This document shows positions 7,309-15,732 of a stretch of DNA of 64,000 nucleotides, in pieces. The position numbers were made by a program, and so were the translations under genes. How positions within the stretch are numbered: the stretch's first letter is position 1; every line of letters begins with the position of its first letter. The stretch is from Halorarius halobius (GTDB lineage Archaea > Halobacteriota > Halobacteria > Halobacteriales > Haloarculaceae). Under the pieces are notes generated by a model. The model did not search any database. It was given only the letters and a program-made list of their open reading frames with translations, and was not told the DNA's origin. Where the stretch lies: assembly GCF_024298865.1 (NCBI RefSeq), contig NZ_CP101161.1, positions 1,447,227 through 1,511,226 on the forward strand. The letters are read 5' to 3'.

Positions 7309-8934
7309 ATGCGAGTTCCGGAGATAGACCTCTCCCAGTACGACAGCTACGACGAGGCCGTATCCGAGTTCGAGTGGGACGTTCCCGAGACGTTCAACGC
7401 CGCCGAGGCGGTCTGTGGCCAGTGGGCGCGGGCCGACGACGGCAAGCGCCGCGTCGCGCTGTTCTACGAGGACGAGGACGGGAACCGCGAGACGTACACG
7501 TTCTGGCAGATACAGCGGGCGGCCAACCGGGTGTCGAACGCGCTGGAGTCGCTGGGCGTCGAGCAGGGCACCCGGGTCGGGGTCGTCCTCCCCCAGCGGC
7601 CGGAGACGCTGATAACCAACGTCGCTATCCTCCAGTGTGGCGGGGTGGTGGTGCCGCTGTCGCCAATGTACGGCGAGGACGGCCTCCGCTACCGGCTCGA
7701 CCACTCCGGGACCGAGGTGGCGGTCGTCGGCTCCCAGCGGGCCGAAACGGTCGCGGCGCTCCGCGGTGAACTGGACGCGCTGGAGACGGTCGTGACGCTC
7801 GACGCCCCCGACGTCGACGGCGAGGCGTGGGGCGACGTCGTTCCGGATGCGGACCACCGCTACGAGACGGTCGCGACCGACGCCGAGGACTCGGCGTACA
7901 TCATCTACACGTCGGGGACGACGGGCAAACCGAAGGGCGCCCACCACGCCCACCGGAACATCCTCGGCTACATCCCCGGCTGGCAGATGATAAACGACTT
8001 CCCCGGTGCGGGGGCGGTTCACTACACGCCCGCGGGCTGGTCGTGGGTCGGCGGCCTGTTCGCCGTCGTCTGGGGGGCGTGGTTCCACGGCCAGCCGGTC
8101 GTCGGCGCCGCCGGCGAGTTCGACCCCGAGCGCACCTACGAACTGTTCGAGCGGTACGGCATCACCAACCCCCTGCTGACGGCGACGATGATGCGGATGC
8201 TGAGCGAGGTCGACCACGAGAACTACGACCTCGACCTGGAGATGATACCCAGCGGCGGCGAGAAGGTGACGCCCGACCTCTACGAGTTCGTCGACCGCGA
8301 GTGGGACGCGACGCTGGAGGAGGTGTACGGGATGACGGAGTGCAACTTCGTCGTCGCCACCAACGCCGGGCTCGTCGAGCGCAACCTCGAGTCCTCGGGG
8401 AGACCCTGCCCCGGCCACACCGTCGAGATCATCGACGAGGAGACGGGCGAGCCGATGCCCGACGGCGAGATAGGTCACATCGCCGTCCGGCGGCCCGACC
8501 CGTCGATGCTCCTCGAATACTGGGACGACCCCGAGCGCACCGAGCAGTTGTTCGTCGACGACTGGATGAAGACCGGCGACGCCGGCTCCCGGGACGCCGA
8601 CGGCTACATCTACTACGAGGGTCGGGCCGACGAGGTCATCATCGCCAGCGGCTACCGCGTCAGTCCGCTGGAGGTCGAGGAGTACATCCGCGAGGTCGAG
8701 GGCGTCGCCGACGCCGTCGTCGTCGGCGTCGACGACGAGACGCGCGGCAGTGTCGTGAAGGCGTACGTCAAACCCGACCCCGACGTCGAGGGCGACGACG
8801 ACCTCGCGGAGGCGGTCCAGGACCACGTCCGCGAGCAGGCGGCCGCCTACAAGTATCCCCGGGAGGTGGCGTTCGTCGACGAGTTCCCGACCACCGTCTC
8901 CGGGAAAATCAAGCGCCACGAACTCGCGGAGTGA
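7309..8934 (+). CDS. Acyl-CoA synthetase, medium-chain (ACSM)-like AMP-forming ligase
   Basis: A 541-residue AMP-forming ligase that activates a carboxylic acid with ATP and CoA. Key segments are IIYTSGTTGKPKGAHHAH (P-loop, near residue 200), EEVYGMTECN (A5 motif), WMKTGDAGSRDADGY (A7), and the C-terminal catalytic lysine in TVSGKIKRHELAE. The N-terminal region (SQYDSYDEAVSEFEWDVPETFN) resembles the ACSM and short/medium-chain group more than the benzoate-type ligases found later in the window. Its promoter overlaps that of the divergent hydrolase. The preferred acyl chain cannot be told. Confidence 0.92.
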   Translation: MRVPEIDLSQYDSYDEAVSEFEWDVPETFNAAEAVCGQWARADDGKRRVALFYEDEDGNRETYTFWQIQRAANRVSNALESLGVEQGTRVGVVLPQRPETLITNVAILQCGGVVVPLSPMYGEDGLRYRLDHSGTEVAVVGSQRAETVAALRGELDALETVVTLDAPDVDGEAWGDVVPDADHRYETVATDAEDSAYIIYTSGTTGKPKGAHHAHRNILGYIPGWQMINDFPGAGAVHYTPAGWSWVGGLFAVVWGAWFHGQPVVGAAGEFDPERTYELFERYGITNPLLTATMMRMLSEVDHENYDLDLEMIPSGGEKVTPDLYEFVDREWDATLEEVYGMTECNFVVATNAGLVERNLESSGRPCPGHTVEIIDEETGEPMPDGEIGHIAVRRPDPSMLLEYWDDPERTEQLFVDDWMKTGDAGSRDADGYIYYEGRADEVIIASGYRVSPLEVEEYIREVEGVADAVVVGVDDETRGSVVKAYVKPDPDVEGDDDLAEAVQDHVREQAAAYKYPREVAFVDEFPTTVSGKIKRHELAE

Positions 8935-9006
8935 GCGGGCCGGACAGGCGACGCATTCGTGTGGCTCGCTAACACTTATGTGGGCAAGCCCCGATACAAC
9001 GGGCGT

Positions 9007-9978
9007 ATGGAGTACACCACTCTCGGGTCCACGGGGACCACGGTCAGCCGCATCTGTCTCGGCTGCATGAGCTTCGGGTCGAAAGACTGGCGCGGCTGGG
9101 TGCTCGAGGAAGAGGAGTCCCACGAGATAATCGAGCGGGCCATCGACCTGGGCATCAACTTCTTCGACACCGCGAACATGTACTCGTGGGGCGAAAGCGA
9201 GCGCATCCTCGGCGACGCGCTGGAGGGGCGTCGCGAGGAGAGCGTCGTCGCCTCGAAAGTGTACTTCCAGATACGCGAGGACGACCCCAACTCGGGTGGG
9301 CTCTCGCGGAAGACCATCGAGCAGGAACTCGACGCCTCGCTCGACCGACTGGGGATGGACACGCTCGACCTGCACCAGATTCACCGGTGGGACGAGGACA
9401 CCCCCGTCCGCGAGACGATGCGTGCACTCGACGACGCCGTCCGCCGGGGGAAGACCCGATACATCGGCGCCTCCTCGATGTGGGCCCACCAGTTCGCCCG
9501 CATGCTCCGCGAGAGCGACGTCCACGACCTCGAACGGTTCGTCACCATGCAACCCCACTACAACCTCGTGTACCGGGAGCGCGAGCGGGACCTCCTGCCG
9601 ATGTGCGAGGAGGAGGACATCGGCGTCATCCCGTGGTCGCCGCTGGCACGGGGCTACCTGACGCGGCCACACGAGGAGTTCGAGGCGAGCGACCGGCCGG
9701 AGTCGGACACGTGGATGCAACGGAACCCCTACGACGTGGGCGGGGGCCGCGAAATAAACGAGCGGGTCGAGGAACTGGCCGACCAGAAGGACGTCACGAT
9801 GGCACAGATATCGCTCGCCTGGTTGCTCGACAAGGAGTTCGTGGACGCGCCCATCGTCGGCACGACGAGCGTCGAACATCTCGAGGACGCCGTCGAGGCG
9901 CTGGAGATAGACCTCTCGGACTCCGACGTGGAGTGGCTCGAGGAGCCGTACGAGCCGGTCGAGGCGGCCCGCTGGTAG
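9007..9978 (+). CDS. Aldo/keto reductase
   Basis: A 323-residue (beta/alpha)8 NADP-dependent oxidoreductase. The tetrad is visible: Asp in FFDTANMYS, Tyr a few residues later, Lys in VVASKVYF and His in HQIHRWD. The C-terminal NADP-binding segment is APIVGTTSVEHLEDAV. It resembles the YajO/PhdYeiN (AKR11-like) group, with the N-terminus MEYTTLGSTGTTVSRICLGCMSFG. I use the ATG at 9007, 30 bases after the TATA-like ACTTATGTG at 8974-8982; the in-frame start at 8959 precedes that box. It ends directly against the convergent thioesterase at 9979 with no gap. Confidence 0.92.
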   Translation: MEYTTLGSTGTTVSRICLGCMSFGSKDWRGWVLEEEESHEIIERAIDLGINFFDTANMYSWGESERILGDALEGRREESVVASKVYFQIREDDPNSGGLSRKTIEQELDASLDRLGMDTLDLHQIHRWDEDTPVRETMRALDDAVRRGKTRYIGASSMWAHQFARMLRESDVHDLERFVTMQPHYNLVYRERERDLLPMCEEEDIGVIPWSPLARGYLTRPHEEFEASDRPESDTWMQRNPYDVGGGREINERVEELADQKDVTMAQISLAWLLDKEFVDAPIVGTTSVEHLEDAVEALEIDLSDSDVEWLEEPYEPVEAARW

Positions 9979-10398
9979 CTACCGCCCTTCCCAGGGGGAG
10001 CCGGTCGTCATCTCGCCGGTCTTGAACACGGCGCGGGCGCTGGCGACGTCGTCGCCGTCGCTGTTCTCGACGAGCACGTCGGCGACGCCCGTGTCGGAGC
10101 CGACGCGGAGCACCTCCCCGACTGCCCGCAGGTCGCTCGTGGCCGGCCGCAGGTAGTCGATGCGCATGTCGACGGTCGGGATGTGCGACTCGACTTCCGT
10201 GACGAGCGCCAGCCCCCCCGCGAAGTCCGCGAGTGTGAACACGACGCCACCCTGTGCGACCAGTCGGTCCTCCATCGAGGAGTGCGTCTGCTGGTCCAGT
10301 TCGAGGGTGACGACGGCGCGGCCGTCGGCGGCCGACTCCACCTCGATGCCGAGGGTCCGGTGGAACGGTCCGAGATACCGCTCGCTGTCGAACGACAT
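9979..10398 (-). CDS. PaaI-like hot-dog thioesterase
   Basis: A 139-residue hot-dog thioesterase of the PaaI/YbgC type, which hydrolyses acyl- or phenylacetyl-type CoA esters. The segment AQGGVVFTLADFAGGLAL corresponds to the usual HGG-x4-LAD motif, but the histidine is glutamine. The central helix and the five-strand sheet (DMRIDYLRPATSDLRAVGEVL) are complete. A minus-strand box GCCTTTAATA at 10421-10430 is 27 bases upstream. It is convergent with the aldo/keto reductase and has the cupin gene upstream on the same strand, apparently with a separate promoter. Confidence 0.85.
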   Translation of the reverse strand: MSFDSERYLGPFHRTLGIEVESAADGRAVVTLELDQQTHSSMEDRLVAQGGVVFTLADFAGGLALVTEVESHIPTVDMRIDYLRPATSDLRAVGEVLRVGSDTGVADVLVENSDGDDVASARAVFKTGEMTTGSPWEGR

Positions 10399-10450
10399 GG
10401 CCGCCCTGAGGACCGGCGGCTATTAAAGGCGGGCGATGGAGGAAGCGGCG

Positions 10451-10933
10451 TCAGTCCGGCCCCGCGGTGAACCGGTCGGTGACGGTGCCGCAGTCGGCAC
10501 AGCTGACCACCGCCACGCCGTCCTCCATCGCGAGGTCGCGTTCCGTCTCCGTTCCGCAGTCCGGACAGTGCTCGACGATAGTGGCGTGGTCCTCGGCCTT
10601 CGGTGCGCCGACCGCGAGGAACCGCGCGGGCGTGTCGCTCGTCGCGCGGCCCTTCTGTGGGGCACCCGGCGGGACGAAGAACACCTCGCCGGCGCCGACG
10701 GCGAACTCGCCGTCGGGCGTCTCGAACGTCAACTCGCCGTCGAGGACGTAGAACAACTCCTCGTGGTCCGGGTGGTGGTGGTAGCCCATCGACGCCTGCT
10801 GGCCGGGGGCGGCGGTGTAGAGGTTCAGCCCGAACGCGGTCGCACCGACGGCCTCGTCGATTTCCTTCTTGCCGTCCGTGGGGCTCGGCGCATCCGGCAG
10901 TGACGACACCTCGAGTGTGGTGTACTCTGGCAT
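10451..10933 (-). CDS. Cupin domain protein with C-terminal zinc ribbon
   Basis: A 160-residue protein with one cupin barrel: GYHHHPDHEELFYVLDGEL (cupin motif 1, near residues 49-67) and FFVPPGAPQKGRAT (motif 2 region). After it comes a C-terminal pair CPDCG...CADCG, about 22 residues apart, that could bind zinc or report on redox state. The histidines should bind a metal. The upstream frame remains open to 10966, but MPEYTTLEVSSL at 10933 is preferred because minus-strand GTTTACG at about 10958-10964 is 28 bases before it. A sensor or small enzyme role is possible; nothing in the neighbourhood identifies the ligand. Confidence 0.82.
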   Translation of the reverse strand: MPEYTTLEVSSLPDAPSPTDGKKEIDEAVGATAFGLNLYTAAPGQQASMGYHHHPDHEELFYVLDGELTFETPDGEFAVGAGEVFFVPPGAPQKGRATSDTPARFLAVGAPKAEDHATIVEHCPDCGTETERDLAMEDGVAVVSCADCGTVTDRFTAGPD

Positions 10934-11032
10934 ACACACGGCGATGCGCTCCCGCGACGTAAACACGTTCCGCCCGCTGTGGACGTTCCGCTACCGACGC
11001 GTATTAGTGCTCGTTCCGTGATATCACGCACC

Positions 11033-11245
11033 ATGACCCGGGAGACAGCAGTTACCGACGTCTACCGCGCGACGGCCGAGGGGGTGCCGTCGGACGCGAC
11101 GGTGCGCCACTACGACGAACTTCCCACGCCACTGAAGGAGCGGCTTCCGTCGCTCGTCGACGACGCCGCCGCCTGCGAGCAGGTGCCGGAGACCGAGGGG
11201 ACGTTCGTGAAGTTCACCGACTACTACTACCTGCGGTGCGAGTGA
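11033..11245 (+). CDS. Small conserved-looking hypothetical protein (70 aa)
   Basis: I do not recognise a function. The 70-residue acidic protein has a central PTPLKERLPSLVDDAA helix and ends with the strand pair FVKFTDYYYLRCE. Short haloarchaeal proteins with a 'YDEL...' middle and an aromatic 'YY' end are common and uncharacterised. A TATA-like GTATTAGT (11001-11008) sits 28 bases before the ATG at 11033, which excludes the earlier in-frame start at 10979 and supports real expression. It is flanked by the divergent cupin gene and the convergent iron alcohol dehydrogenase. Confidence 0.7.
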   Translation: MTRETAVTDVYRATAEGVPSDATVRHYDELPTPLKERLPSLVDDAAACEQVPETEGTFVKFTDYYYLRCE

Positions 11246-11273
11246 GGACGGTCTCGGGGGTAAAGCGGCCGGC

Positions 11274-12470
11274 TCACCAGGCGTCCCGTAGCGTCGCCTC
11301 TATCTCATCGACCGACGGGTCGAACGACGGCGGCCCGATTTCGAGGAACTCGTCGTCGGCGACGCGCCGGGCGGCCGCCGGGAGGCCGTCCTCGCTGGTG
11401 CCCTCGACGTCGCGGAGCCGGCTGGGGAGCCCCAGCCCGTCCCGGACGGTCTCGACGCTCTCGACGACCGCCGCCGCGGGGTCGTCGGGGTCGGGGTCGG
11501 TCACCAGCCCCTCCGCCAGCACCTCGGGGCGGCCGCCGCCCTCCGCGAAGATGAGCCGGAGGGCGTGGGGAACGACGACGGCGTGGGCGACGCCCTGCTG
11601 GATGCCGAACTCGTTGCGGAGCGCGTGGCCGAACGCGTGGACGACGTTTATCTTGTAGGCGTCGGGTACCGACACGCCGTACTGGACGAGCACCGTCCCG
11701 AGGACGGCCCGCTCCATCACGGCCGGGTCGACGCCGTCACGCAGTTTCGGGAGCGACGAGCGGAGATACCTGAGCCCACGGACGGCGGTCGAATCGACGA
11801 CGGGGTTCGAAAACCGGGAGTAGACCGCCTCGACGCCCTTGTCGAACCCGTTGATGGCCGACCCCGTCAGCACGTCGACGGGCGTAGCGTCGAACAGGTC
11901 GGGGTCGTACACCAGCGCCTCCGGCATCAGCGACTCGTCGGAGATGATGACCTCCACGGGGCCGTCGTCGCTGGCGGCGACGAGCCCCGCCGCGACCGAG
12001 AGGTCCGCGCCCGCGAGCGTCGTCGGCACCGACACCATCGGAAGCAGGTCGTCGGGAGCCGCGACCGACAGCGTCCCGTCGGCGATGACCTCGCGGCGCG
12101 CTTCCTCGAGCGTGTAGTCCGTGTTCGCCAGCGCGGCGATACCCGTCGCCACGTCGAGGCTACTGCCGCCGCCGACACCGATGACGGCGTCGGCCTCGAG
12201 TGCGGTGGCCCGCTCGATGCCGTCGAAGACGGTCTCGAGCCGCTTTTCGGGCGTCGTCTCGTCGAACACGCCGGCGATTCGGTCGTCAGCGCCGGCCAGT
12301 AGCGGCCCCATCACCGCGTCGTTCGCGCCGACGTTGCGGCCCGTGACGACGAGCGCCCGGTCGCACCCGTGGTCGTCCAGTGCTGTGGCCACGTCGTCGA
12401 TGCTCCCGCGGCCGAAGTGGACGGTTCCCGGTCGGTAGCCGTGGACGAACGTGGGGGTCGCAAGCGACAT
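11274..12470 (-). CDS. Iron-containing alcohol dehydrogenase family protein
   Basis: A 398-residue group III alcohol dehydrogenase-like protein. NAD-binding: VIGVGGGSSLDVATG near residue 95. Metal-site region: INGFDKGVEAVYSR, then NVVHAFGHALRNEFGIQQGVAHAVVVPHAL, which supplies an aspartate and several histidines; the first His of the usual H-A-x-E helix is replaced (G-V-E), so the exact ligand set needs modelling. The start is at 12470 (MSLATPTFVHGYRPG), 28 bases after minus-strand CTTATGC at 12495-12501. The open frame upstream to 12551 precedes that box. Substrate unknown. Confidence 0.87.
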   Translation of the reverse strand: MSLATPTFVHGYRPGTVHFGRGSIDDVATALDDHGCDRALVVTGRNVGANDAVMGPLLAGADDRIAGVFDETTPEKRLETVFDGIERATALEADAVIGVGGGSSLDVATGIAALANTDYTLEEARREVIADGTLSVAAPDDLLPMVSVPTTLAGADLSVAAGLVAASDDGPVEVIISDESLMPEALVYDPDLFDATPVDVLTGSAINGFDKGVEAVYSRFSNPVVDSTAVRGLRYLRSSLPKLRDGVDPAVMERAVLGTVLVQYGVSVPDAYKINVVHAFGHALRNEFGIQQGVAHAVVVPHALRLIFAEGGGRPEVLAEGLVTDPDPDDPAAAVVESVETVRDGLGLPSRLRDVEGTSEDGLPAAARRVADDEFLEIGPPSFDPSVDEIEATLRDAW

Positions 12471-12862
12471 GCGAGGAACCGTCGTCGCTGTCTCGCATAA
12501 GCGTTTGGTCGCAAGCGATGGCCGAACCCAAACACTGTAGGTGATAGACACATGGGGTTGAACTGCCGGGAATCAACTGCTGGCCGCGACGACCACCCCA
12601 AGCGTGGTCGCTGACATCCCATGGTGGGGACGCGCTCCCGGTGTATCACCCCTCACGGCAGTCGGGGCCAGCAGTTGCGCGCTCCCCGTCGTGCCGCTCG
12701 ATGCGCCGGACTGCAGTACGTTTATGCGACTGTATCACGTGGACCCGGCTACCGGAGCAGAACTACGATGCCAGCCTCACCAGGACGTTCGCCACGCCAC
12801 GCAGTTGGACGTGTTGCCCCGTTCGTCAAGCGACCGGTCAGTCGGCCACGGAGGGCCGGCCG
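12471..12862. other. Intergenic gap, 392 bases
   Basis: It holds the promoter of the iron alcohol dehydrogenase (12495-12501, minus) and a plus-strand TATA-like ACGTTTATG at about 12718-12726. Transcription from the latter would leave a leader of over 100 bases before the winged-helix gene at 12863. A short basic reading frame within this leader is listed under rejected items. I see no other gene. Confidence 0.5.
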
Positions 12863-13123
12863 ATGAGCGACACCTCGTACTCGGTGACGTCGCTCGACCC
12901 GGCCGACCTGGCGGACCTGCCGCCGAGCGCCAAACTGGTCGCCACGACGCTCGACCACGAGGGCGAACTCACGCAGACGCAACTCGCCGACAAGACGCGG
13001 CTGTCGGTGCGGACGGTCCGGACCGCCCTCCGACGCCTCGAGGACCGTGACGTCGTCACCTCACGCCCCTCGGTCCGGGATGCGCGCCACCGGCTCTACT
13101 CGCTTGCGGGGCCGTCGGACTGA
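12863..13123 (+). CDS. Small winged-helix transcriptional regulator (MarR-like)
   Basis: An 86-residue winged helix-turn-helix protein of a type common in haloarchaea. The pattern LPPSAKLVATTLDHEGELTQ, then LADKTRLSVRTVRTALRRLEDRDVV, is helix 1, the helix-turn-helix and the wing start; it ends with DARHRLYSLAG. It is a single DNA-binding domain without ligand domain. The upstream reading frame is open but its composition is basic and Cys/Arg-rich, so the ATG at 12863 (MSDTSYSV) is the start. It precedes the acyl-CoA dehydrogenase at 13416 in the same orientation but with 290 bases between; local control of acyl-CoA genes is only a guess. Confidence 0.83.
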   Translation: MSDTSYSVTSLDPADLADLPPSAKLVATTLDHEGELTQTQLADKTRLSVRTVRTALRRLEDRDVVTSRPSVRDARHRLYSLAGPSD

Positions 13124-13415
13124 CACCGTCGGGTTCCGGTGTACCCTGTATTTATTAGCACCTGTCACTACCTCCCGCACGCCGGAGCGGCGTCGGCTCC
13201 AGGAAATCCATGGTAGGCCTGTTACTGTCCTGTCGGTCGGCGCCCGCTCCGTCGATTGCACGACCCTGACCGTCTCGGCGCCCGGTCCCGTCGGGCCGCC
13301 GAGATGTATCCACCGCCCGCGGCATCCCGTCTGGCATCGCCGCGGCGGCCATCCGTTCCCCCGTGAGCCGTCACCCCGGGTGACGACTAAGTAGGCGGTG
13401 TGCGAACTCCGACCG
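13124..13415. other. Intergenic gap with two TATA-like elements
   Basis: A strong-looking plus-strand GTATTTATTAG lies at about 13147-13157, but no credible coding start follows at 25-30 bases; it may drive a longer leader or a non-coding RNA. A second, weaker ACTAAGTAG at about 13386-13394 is placed correctly for the acyl-CoA dehydrogenase at 13416. Nothing else is evident. Confidence 0.4.
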
Positions 13416-14540
13416 ATGCTATCGCTGACGGACGAACAGGAGATGGTCCTTGCGTCGCTCGAGGATATCGCTACACGCGAGTTCGCCGACCGCGCGTTCG
13501 AATGGGGCGGGGAACCGCCGCTGGCGAACGTCGAACTGCTCGCAAACGAGGGGTTTCTCGGGCTCAACATCGACGAAGCGTACGGGGGCGGCGGGATGTC
13601 GGAGCTGACGGCGATGCTCGCGGTCGAGGCGGTGGGCCGGGTCTGCCCGGACACGGCCGAGTACCTCTACAACCAACAGCTCGTCGGCCCCCGCGCTATC
13701 GAGATGTTCGGCTCGGAGGCCGCGAAACAGCGGTATCTACCGCCCGTCACGTCGGGCGAGGGGTTCGTCGCCGTCGCCATCTCGGAGCCGGAAGCGGGCT
13801 CGGACATCAAGAGCATGCGGACGACCGTCGAGGACCTGGTGTTGAACGGCGAGAAGATATGGGTGAGCAACGTCCCCCACGCGACGGCGCTGGTGGTGTG
13901 GGTGCGGTTCGACGACGGGTTCGGCTCGGTCGTCGTCGACCTCGACTGGGACGGGGTCTCCGTCCAGCAACATTACACGAACATGCACGGCGGCACCCAG
14001 AGTCAGCTCCGGTTCGAGGACGTCGAGATACCGGAGGCGAACGTGCTCACCCGGGGTGACGACGCCTTCCTCGACCAGTTGAAGGCGCTCAACTGGGAGC
14101 GACTCGGGAGCGCGACGCTCGCGAACGCCCTGGCGGGCAACGCCCTCGACAAGGCGCTCGCCTACGCCCAACAGCGCGAGCAGTTCGACCAGCCAATCGC
14201 CGACTTCCAGGGTATCGAGTGGAAGCTCGCGGACATGGTCACGCGGCTCGAAGCCGCCCGGACGCTGACGTACCGCGCGGCGCTCGATGCCGACGACCGG
14301 GATGGCGTCCCCGACCGACTGCACACGTCGCTGGCGAAGCTGTACGCCTCCGAGAGCGCCGAACGCGTCGTCAGCGAGGCGCTCCAGATACACGGCGCCA
14401 ACGGCTATCAGCAGGGCCACCCGCTGGAGTACCTCCACCGGATGGTCCGTGGCCGGCGGCTCGCGGCCGGCACCGACGAGATACAGAAGAACCAGATCGC
14501 CGCCGAACTGAAGAAGCGCGGCCTCCCGGAGCTGGTCTGA
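13416..14540 (+). CDS. Acyl-CoA dehydrogenase family protein
   Basis: A 374-residue FAD-dependent acyl-CoA dehydrogenase with the three usual domains. N-terminal helices: LSLTDEQEMVLASLEDIA. Beta domain: FVAVAISEPEAGSDIKSM and NGEKIWVSNV near residues 123-150. C-terminal domain: REQFDQPIADFQGIEWKLADM and LQIHGANGYQQGHPLEYL. The final segment is RRLAAGTDEIQKNQIAAEL: the glutamate that serves as base in SCAD/MCAD (E-G-T) is alanine here. That variant occurs in FadE-type enzymes that work as heteromers or take the base from elsewhere. The start is the ATG at 13416 rather than 13398, given the TATA-like box at about 13386-13394. Confidence 0.9.
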   Translation: MLSLTDEQEMVLASLEDIATREFADRAFEWGGEPPLANVELLANEGFLGLNIDEAYGGGGMSELTAMLAVEAVGRVCPDTAEYLYNQQLVGPRAIEMFGSEAAKQRYLPPVTSGEGFVAVAISEPEAGSDIKSMRTTVEDLVLNGEKIWVSNVPHATALVVWVRFDDGFGSVVVDLDWDGVSVQQHYTNMHGGTQSQLRFEDVEIPEANVLTRGDDAFLDQLKALNWERLGSATLANALAGNALDKALAYAQQREQFDQPIADFQGIEWKLADMVTRLEAARTLTYRAALDADDRDGVPDRLHTSLAKLYASESAERVVSEALQIHGANGYQQGHPLEYLHRMVRGRRLAAGTDEIQKNQIAAELKKRGLPELV

Positions 14541-14941
14541 GCCGCCGTCCACCTCGCGTCGCTACGCCACTCCGTAGCCGGTGGCTCCGGGATTCGATAC
14601 AGTACTAGTTGGAATACTGACGGCACGAAGTTTCGTTCGGAAATAGCCGACGTACCACTTTGACCGTACGCTATATCTCCGAACACCGAACGTGTTTCAC
14701 GCAAATATGGTACTTGAACTTCGTATGGGCAGTTATATAGGCGTCATCGCGTGTCGTTCCAACTGTATGTAACGATAGCCGGCTCGACCGGCGTCGATAC
14801 GAGAACTGTCGCCATATTCGACCGACAACACGCGGATATGCGAACAGTTACCACAATTCATGTAACGCGTGTAACTATCAATAATAATTTATTATTTCTG
14901 TGAACTGTGAACCGAGTTCCAGTTAGCAACGTCACCGACGG
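14541..14941. other. AT-rich gap between convergent genes, with orphan promoter and hairpins
   Basis: No credible protein gene is present. The stretch is much richer in A/T than its surroundings. It contains a good TATA box GTTATATAG (14732-14740), a perfect hairpin with GCCGG/CCGGC arms (14778-14792), an imperfect inverted pair around AACTGTCGC and GCGAACAGTT (about 14804-14849), and a near-palindromic run ATAATAATTTATTAT (14881-14895). Both flanking genes point into the gap, so a promoter here is unexpected; a non-coding RNA or the scar of an inserted element would fit. Confidence 0.5.
14732..14740 (+). promoter_or_regulatory. Orphan TATA box in a convergent gap
   Basis: GTTATATAG. Twenty-five to thirty bases downstream the sequence gives ATG immediately followed by TAA (14766-14771), so no protein would be made from a leaderless transcript. 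A non-coding RNA covering the hairpins at 14778-14850 is possible. Confidence 0.45.
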
Positions 14942-15694
14942 TCAGACGGTCGTGTAACCGCCGTCGACGGCGACGTTCTGGCCGGTGACGAAACTCGCCG
15001 CGTCGCTGGCGAGGAAGGCGATGACGTCGGCCACCTCACCGGGGGTACCCACGCGATTCATCGGCGTCTTGGTCTCCGCGAACGAGCGGGTGCCGTCGTG
15101 GGTGTCCTCGCGGAACAGCGCGGTCTCGACGAACCCCGGCGAGACGGCGTTCGCGCGGATGTCGTCGTCGGCGTAGTCGCGTGCGATAGAGCGGGTCAAC
15201 GCGATGACGCCGCCCTTCGCGGCGCTGTAGGCGAACGCATTCGGGCCGCCCACGACGCCGAACACGCTCCCGACGTTGACGATGGCGCCGCCGCCGTCCG
15301 CGAGCATCGCCTCGACGCCGGCGAGACAGCCGTGGTAGACGCCGGTGAGGTCCGTCTCGACCACGCGCGTCCAGTTCTCGGCGTCGGTCTCGGTCAGTGC
15401 GTACGACTCCGCGAGCCCGGCGTTGTTGACGACGCAGTCGAGCCCGCCGAACTCGCCGGCCGCGTCGACGGCCGCCCTCACGTCCGCGAGGTCCGTCACG
15501 TCGCAGTTGACGAACGTCGCCTGCCCGCCCTCGTCGCGGATGCGGTCGACCGTCGGGGCGCCGTCGTCGCGGGGCTCCGGCTGGAGGTCCGCGTTCACCA
15601 CCGCCGCACCCGCGTCGGCCAGCGCCAGCGCGGTCGCACGTCCGAGTCCGGAGCTTGCTCCGGTCACAAGCGCCGTCGTGTCGTCGAGCTCCAT
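14942..15694 (-). CDS. SDR family oxidoreductase (3-oxoacyl-ACP/3-hydroxyacyl-CoA reductase-like)
   Basis: A 250-residue classical short-chain dehydrogenase. It has the nucleotide-binding TGASSGLGRATALALADAG near residue 11, CVVNNAG near residue 88, a catalytic serine in VNVGSVFGVVGG and YSAAKGG (Tyr-x3-Lys) near residue 157, and the end IAFLASDAASFVTGQNVAVD typical of FabG-like enzymes. The second segment VVNADLQPE places an aspartate at the end of beta-2, which favours NAD(H) over NADP(H). A T-rich minus-strand promoter candidate lies at about 15717-15724. The gene is downstream of the RdfA-like gene on the same strand, 38 bases apart, so some read-through is possible. Confidence 0.92.
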   Translation of the reverse strand: MELDDTTALVTGASSGLGRATALALADAGAAVVNADLQPEPRDDGAPTVDRIRDEGGQATFVNCDVTDLADVRAAVDAAGEFGGLDCVVNNAGLAESYALTETDAENWTRVVETDLTGVYHGCLAGVEAMLADGGGAIVNVGSVFGVVGGPNAFAYSAAKGGVIALTRSIARDYADDDIRANAVSPGFVETALFREDTHDGTRSFAETKTPMNRVGTPGEVADVIAFLASDAASFVTGQNVAVDGGYTTV

Positions 15695-15732
15695 GCCCCT
15701 ACACCGCGGACCAGCAGGAAAACAGTTGCCCC

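Noticed and set aside
527..9879. Very long reading frames opposite or overlapping real genes, for example minus-strand 527-1768, 1392-2468 and 7141-9879
   Set aside because: They mirror recognised genes on the other strand, are rich in Arg, Pro, Val and His, and lack any known domain. High G/C at third codon positions removes stop codons from the mirror frames; the same explanation covers similar frames through the rest of the window.
12770..12866. 32-codon basic reading frame (MPASPGRSPRHAVGR...) that ends in an ATGA overlap with the winged-helix gene
   Set aside because: Composition is Arg/Pro-rich and unlike haloarchaeal protein, no homologous motif is recognisable, and open frames of this kind are common by chance in this GC-rich sequence.
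14881..14895. Replication origin suggested by an A/T near-palindrome in an AT-rich gap
   Set aside because: No orc1/cdc6 gene or ORB-type repeats are nearby, so there is no support for an origin.
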